Assembly: GCF_019583405.1 (NCBI RefSeq)
Contig: NZ_SZUU01000001.1
Coordinates: 806,001-870,000, forward strand
DNA: 64,000 nucleotides
Direction of reading: 5' to 3'
Source of the DNA: Bacteroides fragilis
GTDB taxonomy: Bacteria; Bacteroidota; Bacteroidia; Bacteroidales; Bacteroidaceae
The position numbers and the translations under genes are program-made. Shown here one piece after another: positions 1 through 8,921 of this stretch. The notes under the pieces were generated by a model. That model did not search any database. It saw nothing but the letters and a program-made list of their open reading frames with translations, and was not told where the DNA came from. The stretch's first letter is position 1. Each line of letters starts with the position of its first letter.

Positions 1-276
1 AAGCATAAAACCTACAATCGTCAAAATATAGCGAGATATATAATCTACATTTGTTGTAAATAACGCAAAATTATAATATGGATTAAGTAGTCCTTCTTCT
101 AAAAAGTACGCAGGTCCAATTAACACTTGAGCTATAACTACAGGAAAATTACAAAGAGCAGGAATCGTTATTGGATTAAATAATCCAACATTCAACTTCC
201 GAGACAAGAAAAATGGATAGTACAGTATGAGCCATACGCATAATAATATATTAAATACATAAAATACAACTTCCAT
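1..276 (-). CDS. Membrane protein, probable capsule repeat-unit polymerase (Wzy-like), 3' part outside window
   Basis: A reading frame starts with ATG at 276 and stays open through the left edge, giving 92 codons. The visible N-terminus is strongly hydrophobic: a first membrane segment at about residues 4-25, a short basic stretch (SRKLN), then further hydrophobic stretches. It follows the upstream glycosyltransferase stop by one base, so it belongs to the same transcript. A polytopic membrane protein in a Wzx-dependent locus with no other polymerase candidate in view is most simply the Wzy polymerase, which joins repeat units on the periplasmic side. Too little is visible to confirm the family. 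Another membrane protein of the locus is the alternative. Confidence 0.5.
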   Translation of the reverse strand, partial: MEVVFYVFNILLCVWLILYYPFFLSRKLNVGLFNPITIPALCNFPVVIAQVLIGPAYFLEEGLLNPYYNFALFTTNVDYISRYILTIVGFML

Positions 277-277
277 A

Positions 278-1156
278 TCAGAGTCTTATTCCATCAACAA
301 ATCCTTTTAAAAGAGCTCTTCTCTGTTCTGAATTATATTTAAATAAATAAAAAAATATAGTAGATAATAAAGAATAAAAAAAAGAGAAATGAAATAACGA
401 ATAATGTTTTCTTATATAATAAACTCGATTTCTATTTGTATAATAGATTGTAAATAACGACACACCTCCACCAGTAGACGAACTGACTTTATGAAAAATT
501 TCTAATGATGGCATATAATATATATAATACCCTTTTTTATATGCCCTAAAGACAAAGTCAGAATCATCATAATAAACAAAAAACTTTTCATCCATAAACC
601 CAATTTCAGAAAACACAGATGACGAAAGAAACATAAAACAAGTAGGCGCATAATTCACATATTTAGGAATATTATATTGCTCTGAATCTTCTTTACCATT
701 TCCAATATGTGGAGTACGCGCCAACAATGGCTGAAAATATCCTCCTGCCATCCATATTTTACGAGAACCATAATAAAAAATCTTAGGAACTATAATTTTT
801 TCATCATTATCATTCGCTAATCTCAACATCTCTGATAGCAATTCTCTTTGATAGAATTCAATATCATTATTCAATAAAAGTATGTAATCAACATTATTAA
901 TTAAAGCTTGCTTAATTCCAATATTATTTCCTTTAGCTACCCCGACATTATCTTCATTTTTTATATATACATATTTACCTCGACAAAATCGGAAACATCT
1001 ATCTATCAAAGCTAAGTTATCATCTGAAGGAGAATTATCTACCAAATATAATATCCAATTATCATAATCCTGTTTTTGTAAGCTTTCTGCAAATCCTGGT
1101 AAAACACTCTCTGATTTATATAAAACAGTTACTAACCCAATTTTAGCCTTTTTCAT
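278..1156 (-). CDS. Family 2 glycosyltransferase (capsule)
   Basis: 292 aa. It has a GT-A fold start with VTVLYKSE (9-16) and LVDNSPSDD (38-46), the nucleotide-sugar region NVGVAKGNN (70-78), the metal-binding type NND (96-98) and a later YDDSDF (196-201). This pattern is typical of rhamnosyltransferase-like GT2 enzymes such as the WbbL group, which transfer a sugar from an NDP-donor to the lipid-linked repeat unit on the cytoplasmic face. The C-terminal ~50 residues are rich in aromatic and hydrophobic residues and may touch the membrane. It overlaps the upstream epimerase by 4 bp. The donor and acceptor cannot be read from the sequence. The gene is very AT-rich, like its left-hand neighbours. 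Confidence 0.85.
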   Translation of the reverse strand: MKKAKIGLVTVLYKSESVLPGFAESLQKQDYDNWILYLVDNSPSDDNLALIDRCFRFCRGKYVYIKNEDNVGVAKGNNIGIKQALINNVDYILLLNNDIEFYQRELLSEMLRLANDNDEKIIVPKIFYYGSRKIWMAGGYFQPLLARTPHIGNGKEDSEQYNIPKYVNYAPTCFMFLSSSVFSEIGFMDEKFFVYYDDSDFVFRAYKKGYYIYYMPSLEIFHKVSSSTGGGVSLFTIYYTNRNRVYYIRKHYSLFHFSFFYSLLSTIFFYLFKYNSEQRRALLKGFVDGIRL

Positions 1157-2292
1157 TTATACAAACCTTTTATTTTCATTTCCTCAATAGATTTCTCATA
1201 TTTATCAGTATAAACCTCCTGAGTGTTTACCCACTTCACAAACTCAGTAATACCACCATCAAAACTCCATTTAGGCTCAAAGCCCAAAATGTTTCTTGCA
1301 GCAGATATATCAGCATAATTAGAACGAATATCTCCTAAACGGTAATTACCAGAAATCAATAAAGGTACATCTATACCATACTTCTTCATCAAAGTCTTTG
1401 CAACTGTCAATACACTAGTAGCAACACCTGTCCCTACATTAAAAACGTGGCCATTAGCTTCTTTTTTCTCTATTCCAAGAATAGTAGCTTCAACAACATC
1501 ATCAATATACACAAAATCACGGGCTTCTCTACCATCCTCAAAAATATTGATACTATTCTTATTTTTTATACGAGTTGAAAAGATTGAAAGTATTCCAGTG
1601 TAAGGATTTGATAAAGATTGACCAGGACCATACACATTCTGATAACGATATGAAACAGAAGCAATACCAATTGAACCGCAAACTAAGTGTACTAATTGTC
1701 CCTGCACTTGTTTAGTAATACCATAAACAGAAGTTGGATGAACTAATGAATCTTCCGTTGTAGCAACTAAAGTTAATGGTTTTGTACATCCAGGATATTG
1801 CACTTCAAAAAAACCATTACGCATATCTTCCTCTAAGCGTTCTGTGGGATAAACATATTGATTTAATTCTTCACAAAAATAACGACCTTCTCCATAAATA
1901 GCTCTGGATTCAGCCACTATAACCTTTTTCACGGAATGTTTTTCATTAGCAAGAATATCCAGCAACAGGGCAGTACCCCCAATATTAACATTGACATATT
2001 TATATATTTCATACATCGATTGCCCTGTTCCTGTCTCCGCAGCCAAATGTACAATACAGTCCTGGCCTTCAATTGCTTGTAACCAATCTGCTTTTAAATT
2101 AACAGATCCTTTAATAAAGCGGACTTTACCTTTAATAGAATTATAAAGTGGTGATGTTAAATCTGGATTATCACCATGAATCTGTGGAGATAGATTATCA
2201 AGAACTGTTACATCATACCCCTTCTCAACAAGCCGTAAAGCCAATTTAGAGCCAATAAAACCAGCTCCTCCACTAATAAGTATATTCTTCAT
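1153..2292 (-). CDS. NAD-dependent epimerase/dehydratase, dTDP-L-rhamnose 4-epimerase type
   Basis: 379 aa extended SDR. The Rossmann motif GGAGFIGS is at 8-15 and the catalytic Y-x-x-x-K is Y190-GIT-K194. Sequence features such as VTVLDNLSPQIHG near residue 30 and the length fit the group annotated as dTDP-L-rhamnose (or GDP-sugar) 4-epimerases, which make 6-deoxy-L-talose donors. rmlA and rmlC at the head of the same locus make a dTDP-6-deoxyhexose substrate plausible. The exact substrate is inference; UDP-sugar epimerases share these motifs. It is co-transcribed with, and overlaps by 4 bp, the downstream GT2. Confidence 0.75.
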   Translation of the reverse strand: MKNILISGGAGFIGSKLALRLVEKGYDVTVLDNLSPQIHGDNPDLTSPLYNSIKGKVRFIKGSVNLKADWLQAIEGQDCIVHLAAETGTGQSMYEIYKYVNVNIGGTALLLDILANEKHSVKKVIVAESRAIYGEGRYFCEELNQYVYPTERLEEDMRNGFFEVQYPGCTKPLTLVATTEDSLVHPTSVYGITKQVQGQLVHLVCGSIGIASVSYRYQNVYGPGQSLSNPYTGILSIFSTRIKNKNSINIFEDGREARDFVYIDDVVEATILGIEKKEANGHVFNVGTGVATSVLTVAKTLMKKYGIDVPLLISGNYRLGDIRSNYADISAARNILGFEPKWSFDGGITEFVKWVNTQEVYTDKYEKSIEEMKIKGLYK

Positions 2293-2303
2293 TATTTCAA
2301 TAT

Positions 2304-2918
2304 TTAGTATATAAAATCACCTTTAGGAGTTGTCCGATACCACTTTTTAGTCTCAACACAATATCTTTTCACTATTTTTGCAGGCACTCCCGCTACAACG
2401 CAATAGTCTGGAATATTTCGATTTACAACAGAATTTGCCGCAACGACACAATGTCTACCAATTGTAACCCCCAAAATACAAGCATTTTCTCCAATCCATG
2501 TTCCCTCTCCGATAACAACTTCTCCGTTTTGAACTATAGATTGACATTTTATGGGAATAGTAATATCCCTATATCCATGTAAATTATCTGATATATAAAC
2601 TTTATCAGCAGTTAATACATTCTTCTCAATAATAACCTTATGAGTTGCATAGATATGATTAAAATGTCCTATGACGGAACCATCATTTATTACAAGTAAG
2701 CTTTCATTTTCTCCCGTTAAAGGGACAGAAGCCAACCAAGTAAATTCACGAACTATAACATTATTTCCCAAAGAAATATAACGCGGATTATCAACATGCA
2801 ATGGAGATATTATATATGTTTTCTTCCCCATATGTCTAAAGAATAGTTTATAATATATGCGGGTTACCTCCATTATTGTTTTTCTTTTAACAAAAGCTAT
2901 AATTTTATATGTATCCAC
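2304..2918 (-). CDS. LbH-fold (hexapeptide repeat) acyltransferase
   Basis: 204 aa. From about residue 45 the protein shows the left-handed beta-helix rhythm [LIV]-G-x4 (ISLGNNVIV, VIGEGTWIGENACI, VTIGRHCVVAANSVV) and ends with the usual PDYCVVAGVPAKIVKRY segment of maltose/galactoside O-acetyltransferase-like enzymes. These enzymes move an acetyl (or other acyl) group from acyl-CoA to a sugar hydroxyl or amine. The start used overlaps the end of the upstream acyltransferase by 22 bp; an internal Met (residue 16, near 2873) is a possible alternative start. Probably O-acetylates a sugar of the capsule repeat unit. Confidence 0.8.
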   Translation of the reverse strand: MDTYKIIAFVKRKTIMEVTRIYYKLFFRHMGKKTYIISPLHVDNPRYISLGNNVIVREFTWLASVPLTGENESLLVINDGSVIGHFNHIYATHKVIIEKNVLTADKVYISDNLHGYRDITIPIKCQSIVQNGEVVIGEGTWIGENACILGVTIGRHCVVAANSVVNRNIPDYCVVAGVPAKIVKRYCVETKKWYRTTPKGDFIY

Positions 2919-3502
2919 TCCCTTGTCTCTTTATTATATTTCTTCACAACTCTGGCTGGAGAGCCAACAATTACAGAATAATCATCGAAAACTCCAGAAA
3001 CGACACTATTGGCACCAACCACACAATGCTTTCCTAATATAGTTCCTGGTAATATTACACTATTCATCCCAACCATACAGTTCTCTCCTATTATAACATC
3101 CTTTGTCAATATAGACTGATTACGTGGATTTATATCAATATTTTCATACGGATGAATAATATCGAATATTCCAACGTTTGCAGTTATAGATGTACCTCTG
3201 CCTATTTTAACTAAATGTGCACAAGTACAATGAAAATTTTGCTGAATGAAGACTCCATCTTCCATTATCAAATTTGGTGTATATACGACATTTTCATAAA
3301 AAGAGACAGCCTCTATTCGAGCATTCTTATGAATAAAACAACACTTTCCTATAGACATATATTTTGTACCTACAATAGCTAATGGAGAAAGAATTATTGT
3401 TTTAAAACCATATCTTTTGCACACAACTGAATATCTGACATATGAGATTATAGCATTAAAAGCATACTTACTTTTACTCCACAATCTTTGATAATAAATC
3501 AT
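2897..3502 (-). CDS. LbH-fold (hexapeptide repeat) acyltransferase
   Basis: 201 aa, paralogous in layout to the gene that follows it. Hexapeptide turns include MSIGKCCFI, VIIGENCMVGMNSVI and ILGKHCVVGANSVVSG, and it ends in a DDYSVIVGSPARVVKKYN tail. A conserved-looking HPYENIDIN segment near residue 120 is in the position of the active-site loop of the family. It overlaps the upstream GT2 by 29 bp at its start and the next acyltransferase by 22 bp at its end, so translation of the three genes is probably coupled. Predicted to be an O-acetyltransferase of a capsule sugar; the acceptor is unknown. Confidence 0.8.
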   Translation of the reverse strand: MIYYQRLWSKSKYAFNAIISYVRYSVVCKRYGFKTIILSPLAIVGTKYMSIGKCCFIHKNARIEAVSFYENVVYTPNLIMEDGVFIQQNFHCTCAHLVKIGRGTSITANVGIFDIIHPYENIDINPRNQSILTKDVIIGENCMVGMNSVILPGTILGKHCVVGANSVVSGVFDDYSVIVGSPARVVKKYNKETREWIHIKL

Positions 3503-4328
3503 GCTGATATATTTTATAACGTTTCATTATTCGATCATCTACATTCAACAAATTAAGACCTTCAACAGACTTCATCAATTTAACAATATGGTATATATAC
3601 ATTAAAAAAAGGAAGGAAACACCCACTATTCCGGCCTTATATCCTTTACCCAAAAGATAGTGTTTTATTAAAAAGCGAAATAATAACAAAATACAAGATA
3701 TGAGAAATACAAATGAAGACTTATATCCTCGTCCGTTTTCTTCCTCTGTATACCTATTAATAACATTAATATATGAAGATACATTGTTAGAAATAAAATG
3801 ATGTACATAGTATTTATCAGGCAATGTATATATCTTATCTGTAGCAACAACAGCTTTTCCAAAGCCATGAATCTCGTTATTAGAGAAATCAATAGCTCTT
3901 TTCTTAAAACATTTATTAGTTCTCGAATGAAACATGTTATAACAGAAGCGGCCCATAAAATAATTTTTCCTATCTATATTAATTATCTCATATTTATCTT
4001 CTTTCACTATCTTCATAATTTCCTGAATAGTATCCAAAGCTAACATTTCGTCAGCAAAAGCCCAATAAATCCATTCCGTATCAACTAATTCATATAGTCG
4101 ATCTACTAAAGGTTGATTTTCAACGTATCCATAGCCAAAATTTTCTCTTATATATATATCACAGCCATATTTTCTAGCAATTTCCAAAGTCCCATCAGTA
4201 CTTCCATCATCAGCAATCAGTACTTTACCAAAATTTATAAAATTCCTGATAACATTCTCTATTCGTTTTTCTTCATTATAAGTAAACACAACAAATGTTA
4301 TTGGATGGTAACTTATCTTTTTATTCAT
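3474..4328 (-). CDS. Family 2 glycosyltransferase with C-terminal membrane segments
   Basis: 284 aa. The N-terminus carries TFVVFTYNEE (11-20) and IADDGSTDGT (38-47), the hallmark of GT2 enzymes of the WaaE/KdtX type, followed by WIYWAFADE near residue 90, which supplies the acidic metal-binding residues. Two hydrophobic stretches after residue ~205 look like membrane anchors. Likely transfers one sugar of the capsule repeat to the undecaprenyl-linked intermediate. An 88-bp gap separates it from the upstream fucosyltransferase. Donor specificity cannot be deduced. Confidence 0.82.
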   Translation of the reverse strand: MNKKISYHPITFVVFTYNEEKRIENVIRNFINFGKVLIADDGSTDGTLEIARKYGCDIYIRENFGYGYVENQPLVDRLYELVDTEWIYWAFADEMLALDTIQEIMKIVKEDKYEIINIDRKNYFMGRFCYNMFHSRTNKCFKKRAIDFSNNEIHGFGKAVVATDKIYTLPDKYYVHHFISNNVSSYINVINRYTEEENGRGYKSSFVFLISCILLLFRFLIKHYLLGKGYKAGIVGVSFLFLMYIYHIVKLMKSVEGLNLLNVDDRIMKRYKIYQHDLLSKIVE

Positions 4329-4416
4329 AATTTAATATCACAAATTAATGATCAGTATATTATTTTCCAAACAAATCAAAACAGACATAACAATATAGGC
4401 GCTTGCTTCACCTTAT

Positions 4417-5307
4417 TTAAATACAATTGTCTATAAGAGTCCAATCATGACATGCGATAGGATATTTACACCATTTTACATGATTCTTAGGAGCTATTAC
4501 AATTTTTTGCGGATTGGTATTAAGCCATGCCCCCCAATAACTAAACCCACTATTAGCTATTATATTATGTCTACAAAGACTCATTAATTGCATATCAATA
4601 TAGCTTTTTTCCCTACAATTACCTTGAATTATCACATAATTACTTAAAAAGGAAAAATGAGATCTCACATATTCGATATCATCAGAAAAAATAAAAAACA
4701 ATGGATTATTCACATTATGACTTATTATATCCACGGCTGCTTTATAATAGTTCAAATCCAACATTGGAAAATTACATTTTTTATAATCTCCACGCCTAAC
4801 ATGAATACTTACCGATTCCGATTCTTGAATTTTTTGGGCAAAATCCAAGTTAAATCCAGTCAATTCTTCTTTAAATTTAAAATCTGAACGTAATCTTGCC
4901 TCAATTCCTTTCTTATAATTCTCATGACTCCAATTACCAAAAAAAAGATAAGGCCTTAAGGGATTTAATTCAAAAACATCTTTATAAAAAGCTGTAGGAT
5001 CATCAGGCGTTATCCAAGATTCTTTTACTCCTAAAAAGATCTGTCGCACTTTATTTAAGTAGCGTGGCAGAAAATAGCGTTTTTTAAGAGGGAAAATATC
5101 AGCAAGTGTTACTACATCAATCCACCTACATTCATTTCTTTCGATATTAAACACTGTATCTAATTCAAATCCATTATGTTCTATAGGAAACAAATTAAAA
5201 ATATCCATCTTTATACTCACATCGGGATAATGAAACTTTAATGCTTGATAAAAAGCATATTGATCCATCTGGCTGGCTAATCCTCCAAAAAAACTAACTA
5301 TCATCAT
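4417..5307 (-). CDS. GT11-family alpha-1,2-fucosyltransferase
   Basis: 296 aa, the usual size of bacterial GT11 enzymes. The start FFGGLASQMDQYAFYQAL (6-23) is a variant of the GGLGNQMFQYA motif. The signature H-x-R-R-G-D-Y lies at 169-175, and NSGFSYWGAWLN at 252-263 is the third family motif. GT11 enzymes move L-fucose from GDP-fucose in alpha-1,2 linkage, or sometimes L-galactose or L-rhamnose. GDP-fucose can be supplied by the fkp product encoded just upstream of the capsule locus. A fucosylated capsule is a known B. fragilis trait, so the context agrees with the call. Confidence 0.88.
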   Translation of the reverse strand: MMIVSFFGGLASQMDQYAFYQALKFHYPDVSIKMDIFNLFPIEHNGFELDTVFNIERNECRWIDVVTLADIFPLKKRYFLPRYLNKVRQIFLGVKESWITPDDPTAFYKDVFELNPLRPYLFFGNWSHENYKKGIEARLRSDFKFKEELTGFNLDFAQKIQESESVSIHVRRGDYKKCNFPMLDLNYYKAAVDIISHNVNNPLFFIFSDDIEYVRSHFSFLSNYVIIQGNCREKSYIDMQLMSLCRHNIIANSGFSYWGAWLNTNPQKIVIAPKNHVKWCKYPIACHDWTLIDNCI

Positions 5308-5319
5308 AGATTACTCATA

Positions 5320-6870
5320 TTAAGAATTTATCTTATAAATTTTACGTAAGAGACGAAAAAAAACAGCAATGCATTCAGCTGATTCCTGGGTTCTACATAA
5401 AAGAATCAATATTAATATACAAGTTACAAACATACTTGTAATTCCACTTAAAAGAAAATGTACAAACCAATCAAAATTATAGAAATGACAAATAAAATTA
5501 GATAGACAAAAAGACATAACAGCAATAAGTATATAAACTATATTCATCTTCCAATATTTCTTATATTTTTTTTTATCAAATACCCCGAAACAAGATGAAT
5601 ATACCAAATAGCTTCTAGCACCCCAAAACCAAAACTGACTAATTATTGTCCCCAATAAAACACCTTCAATTCCACAAATATAAGCTAAAATAATAGAAGT
5701 AATAAAATTTATAGAAGCTCCTAACAAGGCTATCTTTCTATCTTGTTTAAAGAGTCCTGCGGCTGAAAGGAAGTCACAACAAGAAGAGTAAACAAGACTA
5801 ATATATACATCAATTATTAGTAATGCAACAACTCCTTCCGTCATTACATATTGTTCTCCAATCCATACAGCGATAAAACTATTAATAAGAATCATAGTTG
5901 GTGAAAGTATAGATGCGGTTATCAAAAAACGTATAAAATTATAGGTCCTAAATATCTCTTCCTTCCTACTATTATTTTCTTCTAATAATAAATTCCCAAT
6001 AATAGGTCCTATCGGGCTAAACACACCATTAGCCAATCTCATTAATCCTTGAATTAATAACTTGTAGTTTCCAATCAGCCCAACAGAAACAGTATTAATA
6101 CATACAGATATAATTAAATTATCTGTTGAAGAATAGACATATGCAGCCATTTTACCAACAAATACATTCTTTGTATTTCCCCATATTTCTCTGAATTTTT
6201 CAATATTTATTTTCTCTTTATGCAAAAAAGGATAAAGCCTCTTAGATAAAAGGTGTACAATCAAATTCGAAGAGAAAATTTTAAAAACATTTACAATCAA
6301 AAATAAAGCAAAATCACGATAAGCAACTATCACTAGGATCTGAATAGCTATAAATACTGTAGAACAAACTGTATCAGAAATTTTTGCTATATAGTCTTTC
6401 TGATCTGCAAATAATAAAGCTCTTCTATAAGCACCAAAATATGATATGGCAACACTAACTGATTGAATAGCAAAGAAAACATATATACTTGTTGTGACCT
6501 CTATTCCTGACAAAAAATAGCCAACAAAAGGTGTTACAAAAATTGTGATCAAAAGAAAAAATAGTCCAATATATTTATAAATAACTCTTAATATATTAAT
6601 AATGCTATTGATTTGTTGTATACTTCCTTCTTTTAGTGGCTTATAGAGACCGTAAACAATAGCTGTTTGAAACCCTAACTCAGTTAATGACAAAGTATCC
6701 AACAAAGAGGTAAATGTCCCACTAATTCCCAAATATTCAATACTTAAATAATGCAAGAAAATCTGACGACAAAAAAATTGAAGGATCAATAGCACCATCT
6801 GCGTAATAAATCCGATACTTGAATTTATCATAGCAGATTTCCTCCTTGAATTTATCAAAGGGATAATCAT
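5320..6870 (-). CDS. Wzx-type polysaccharide flippase (MOP superfamily)
   Basis: 516 aa, almost entirely hydrophobic with about 12-14 predicted membrane segments and small basic loops. This is the profile of Wzx/RfbX repeat-unit flippases, which move undecaprenyl-diphosphate-linked repeat units across the inner membrane. The opening NSRRKSAMINSSIGFITQM (8-26) with a following FFCRQIF is typical of the Bacteroides members. The gene is 12 bp from the fucosyltransferase downstream. It is the first gene after a 320-bp AT-rich gap and opens the very AT-rich half of the locus. Confidence 0.85.
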   Translation of the reverse strand: MIIPLINSRRKSAMINSSIGFITQMVLLILQFFCRQIFLHYLSIEYLGISGTFTSLLDTLSLTELGFQTAIVYGLYKPLKEGSIQQINSIINILRVIYKYIGLFFLLITIFVTPFVGYFLSGIEVTTSIYVFFAIQSVSVAISYFGAYRRALLFADQKDYIAKISDTVCSTVFIAIQILVIVAYRDFALFLIVNVFKIFSSNLIVHLLSKRLYPFLHKEKINIEKFREIWGNTKNVFVGKMAAYVYSSTDNLIISVCINTVSVGLIGNYKLLIQGLMRLANGVFSPIGPIIGNLLLEENNSRKEEIFRTYNFIRFLITASILSPTMILINSFIAVWIGEQYVMTEGVVALLIIDVYISLVYSSCCDFLSAAGLFKQDRKIALLGASINFITSIILAYICGIEGVLLGTIISQFWFWGARSYLVYSSCFGVFDKKKYKKYWKMNIVYILIAVMSFCLSNFICHFYNFDWFVHFLLSGITSMFVTCILILILLCRTQESAECIAVFFRLLRKIYKINS

Positions 6871-7190
6871 ATATTATCTATTATAAATCACTACTGAGCA
6901 TTTAGCCCCAGATGATTTTCAATTATTTACAATAAATCATTCCTATATCAAAAAATAATCCAAATAGTAGTTCGACTGCTAAATGTATATAAAGCCTCTA
7001 TTCTATACCAATCAAATGTCTTATAATAAAGAGAAGAGAAAAATAACTCCACTAAGCGCTTAGCTACAAAACATAAAGAATTATTTTGTTATTACTCCAG
7101 ATAGCTCTGCATTGTCCTTATAAACAAATACTCAATTTATTGACTATATATATATTTAAGACTATACAACTCCTAGATATATAATCAAAT
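6871..7190. other. 320-bp intergenic gap inside the capsule locus
   Basis: No reading frame longer than a few dozen codons and no convincing TAnnTTTG promoter facing wzx was seen. The stretch is extremely AT-rich and marks the change from the moderately GC-rich sugar-nucleotide genes on the right to the AT-rich transferase genes on the left. It may be a recombination scar or a degraded gene; nothing recognisable remains. Confidence 0.5.
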
Positions 7191-8921
7191 CTAAAATAGC
7201 ATATTCTCTTTATATTCTTCTTCTGGCAATAAAGGTAAAGGCTTGGAAATAGGCTTATCATATTCCAATTTCGGAGAAACACTAGTCAAGCCTTCTACCA
7301 CACATTCAATAATACAGTTGTGGGCTGCCTGCATCTCTTCCCGCAAATCAGGATCATCCAACCGATCAACAGTCAATCTAAAATAAGGTAAGCCATAAGC
7401 CGTAGAGAGAGATTTAATATCCGGCACTCTGTAGCCTCCATTCAAAGTAGTTCCACACATTCGATCACCAAAATACAAATGTTGAAATTGAGTAATCATA
7501 CCTAAAGAAGCATTATTCAATATTATTACCTTAATAGGAAGATCATATTGAGAAATAAGCATCAAAGACTGGATAGCCATATGAAAACCTCCATCACCAT
7601 TTATGGAAAAAACTTTCTTATTTGGATTGGCAAACGAACACCCGATGGCTACCGGTAATGAAAAGCCCATTGGAGCAAGTCCGCCACTTGTTACAAATTT
7701 TTGCCCGGATTTTAACCGTAAGGTTTGAGCCGCCCACATTTGATTCTGACCTATATCCGCACATATAACATCGTCGGTTTGGGTCAGCGAATCAAAATAT
7801 TGCATGAAGCGATATGGAGATTTGTTTTCAACAAAACGCTCTATTTCTTCATCCTGACCATATCGTTTCTTGAGCCCATGCAGGAAAAAATTCCACTCTG
7901 AAATGTCCCCTAAAGAAACCGGCATTTCTTTTTCCTTCTGTAGAAAACAATCAATGGTACAATTCACTTTTTTACGATTCAATAAACGATGATATTCCAG
8001 TTCGTTGTCATCAATATCAACATGAATGATGTGCCCATTTGATAAAAATTGATCCAACCGGGCACCGGTTTGTCGAGTATCCAATCTGGTTCCTAATGCA
8101 ATCAGCAAATCGGCATTGGCAACGCCCATGTTAGCACAACGGTTGCCATAACTGCCTATCATCCCAATATAATTATCGTATGTTTCATCAATAGCCCCTC
8201 TACCCATTAAAGAAGTAATAACCGGGAAATGGTGCCGTCTTATGAAATCATTCAGCAAAACCATATCCGAATTGCAACATCCTGCCCCTAAAAGCAACAT
8301 GGGACGATGGGACGACTCCATTAATAACCTGATTTCCTCCCAGGCTATCAAAGGATTATTTAAAATACTCTCACCGGAATATCCGATCAATGTTTCCGGA
8401 TTAATTTCCTCCCGTTGGATATCCATTGGCAGATCCAGCAGTACAGGCCCTTTTCTACCCGACAAAGCAATATATAAGGCTTTATCCAGTTCATATTTAA
8501 TATCTTCAGCCTTATCTATCAATTTGGCATATTTAGTGACCGGCTTAACCATACTTACAATATCCGTCTCCTGAAAACCTAGCTGACGGACAGGCTTATC
8601 ATATTTGTATTCATATGTATTTACCTGGCCCGTTATATAAAGAACCGGAATAGAGTCAAAATATGCGTCAGCAATACCCGTCATCATATTAGTAGCTCCA
8701 GGACCACTGGTCGAAATAGCAACTCCAAAAAGTCCGGATTCTTTCGCAAAGCCTTCTGCAGCGATAGCAGCGGTCTGTTCGTGGTAAGTTTGAATAAATT
8801 GCATATTCGGATTCTGAGAAACAGAATCGACCAGATGGGTGATCATTCCACCTATATATCCGAATATGACATGTACTCCCCGGGACTCGATATACGATAT
8901 TATATAGTCAGATACTTTCAT
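7191..8921 (-). CDS. Thiamine-diphosphate enzyme, acetolactate-synthase-like, candidate YerE-type sugar two-carbon transferase
   Basis: 576 aa from the ATG at 8921. A longer frame begins at 8963, but MKVSDYII at 8921 matches the family start and overlaps the upstream SDR stop by only 14 bp. Domains: N-terminal ThDP-pyrimidine domain with the catalytic Glu in YHEQTAA (about residue 48), central domain with GTRLDTRQTGARLD, and C-terminal ThDP domain with the GDG...NN motif (GDG at about 442-444, NN 24 residues later). In Yersinia pseudotuberculosis YerE, a flavin- and ThDP-dependent member of this family, adds the acetyl unit of pyruvate to a CDP-4-keto-3,6-dideoxyhexose. The ddhABC genes directly upstream make the same role likely here. 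Plain acetolactate synthase is less likely because no regulatory subunit or ilv gene is present. Confidence 0.75.
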   Translation of the reverse strand: MKVSDYIISYIESRGVHVIFGYIGGMITHLVDSVSQNPNMQFIQTYHEQTAAIAAEGFAKESGLFGVAISTSGPGATNMMTGIADAYFDSIPVLYITGQVNTYEYKYDKPVRQLGFQETDIVSMVKPVTKYAKLIDKAEDIKYELDKALYIALSGRKGPVLLDLPMDIQREEINPETLIGYSGESILNNPLIAWEEIRLLMESSHRPMLLLGAGCCNSDMVLLNDFIRRHHFPVITSLMGRGAIDETYDNYIGMIGSYGNRCANMGVANADLLIALGTRLDTRQTGARLDQFLSNGHIIHVDIDDNELEYHRLLNRKKVNCTIDCFLQKEKEMPVSLGDISEWNFFLHGLKKRYGQDEEIERFVENKSPYRFMQYFDSLTQTDDVICADIGQNQMWAAQTLRLKSGQKFVTSGGLAPMGFSLPVAIGCSFANPNKKVFSINGDGGFHMAIQSLMLISQYDLPIKVIILNNASLGMITQFQHLYFGDRMCGTTLNGGYRVPDIKSLSTAYGLPYFRLTVDRLDDPDLREEMQAAHNCIIECVVEGLTSVSPKLEYDKPISKPLPLLPEEEYKENMLF

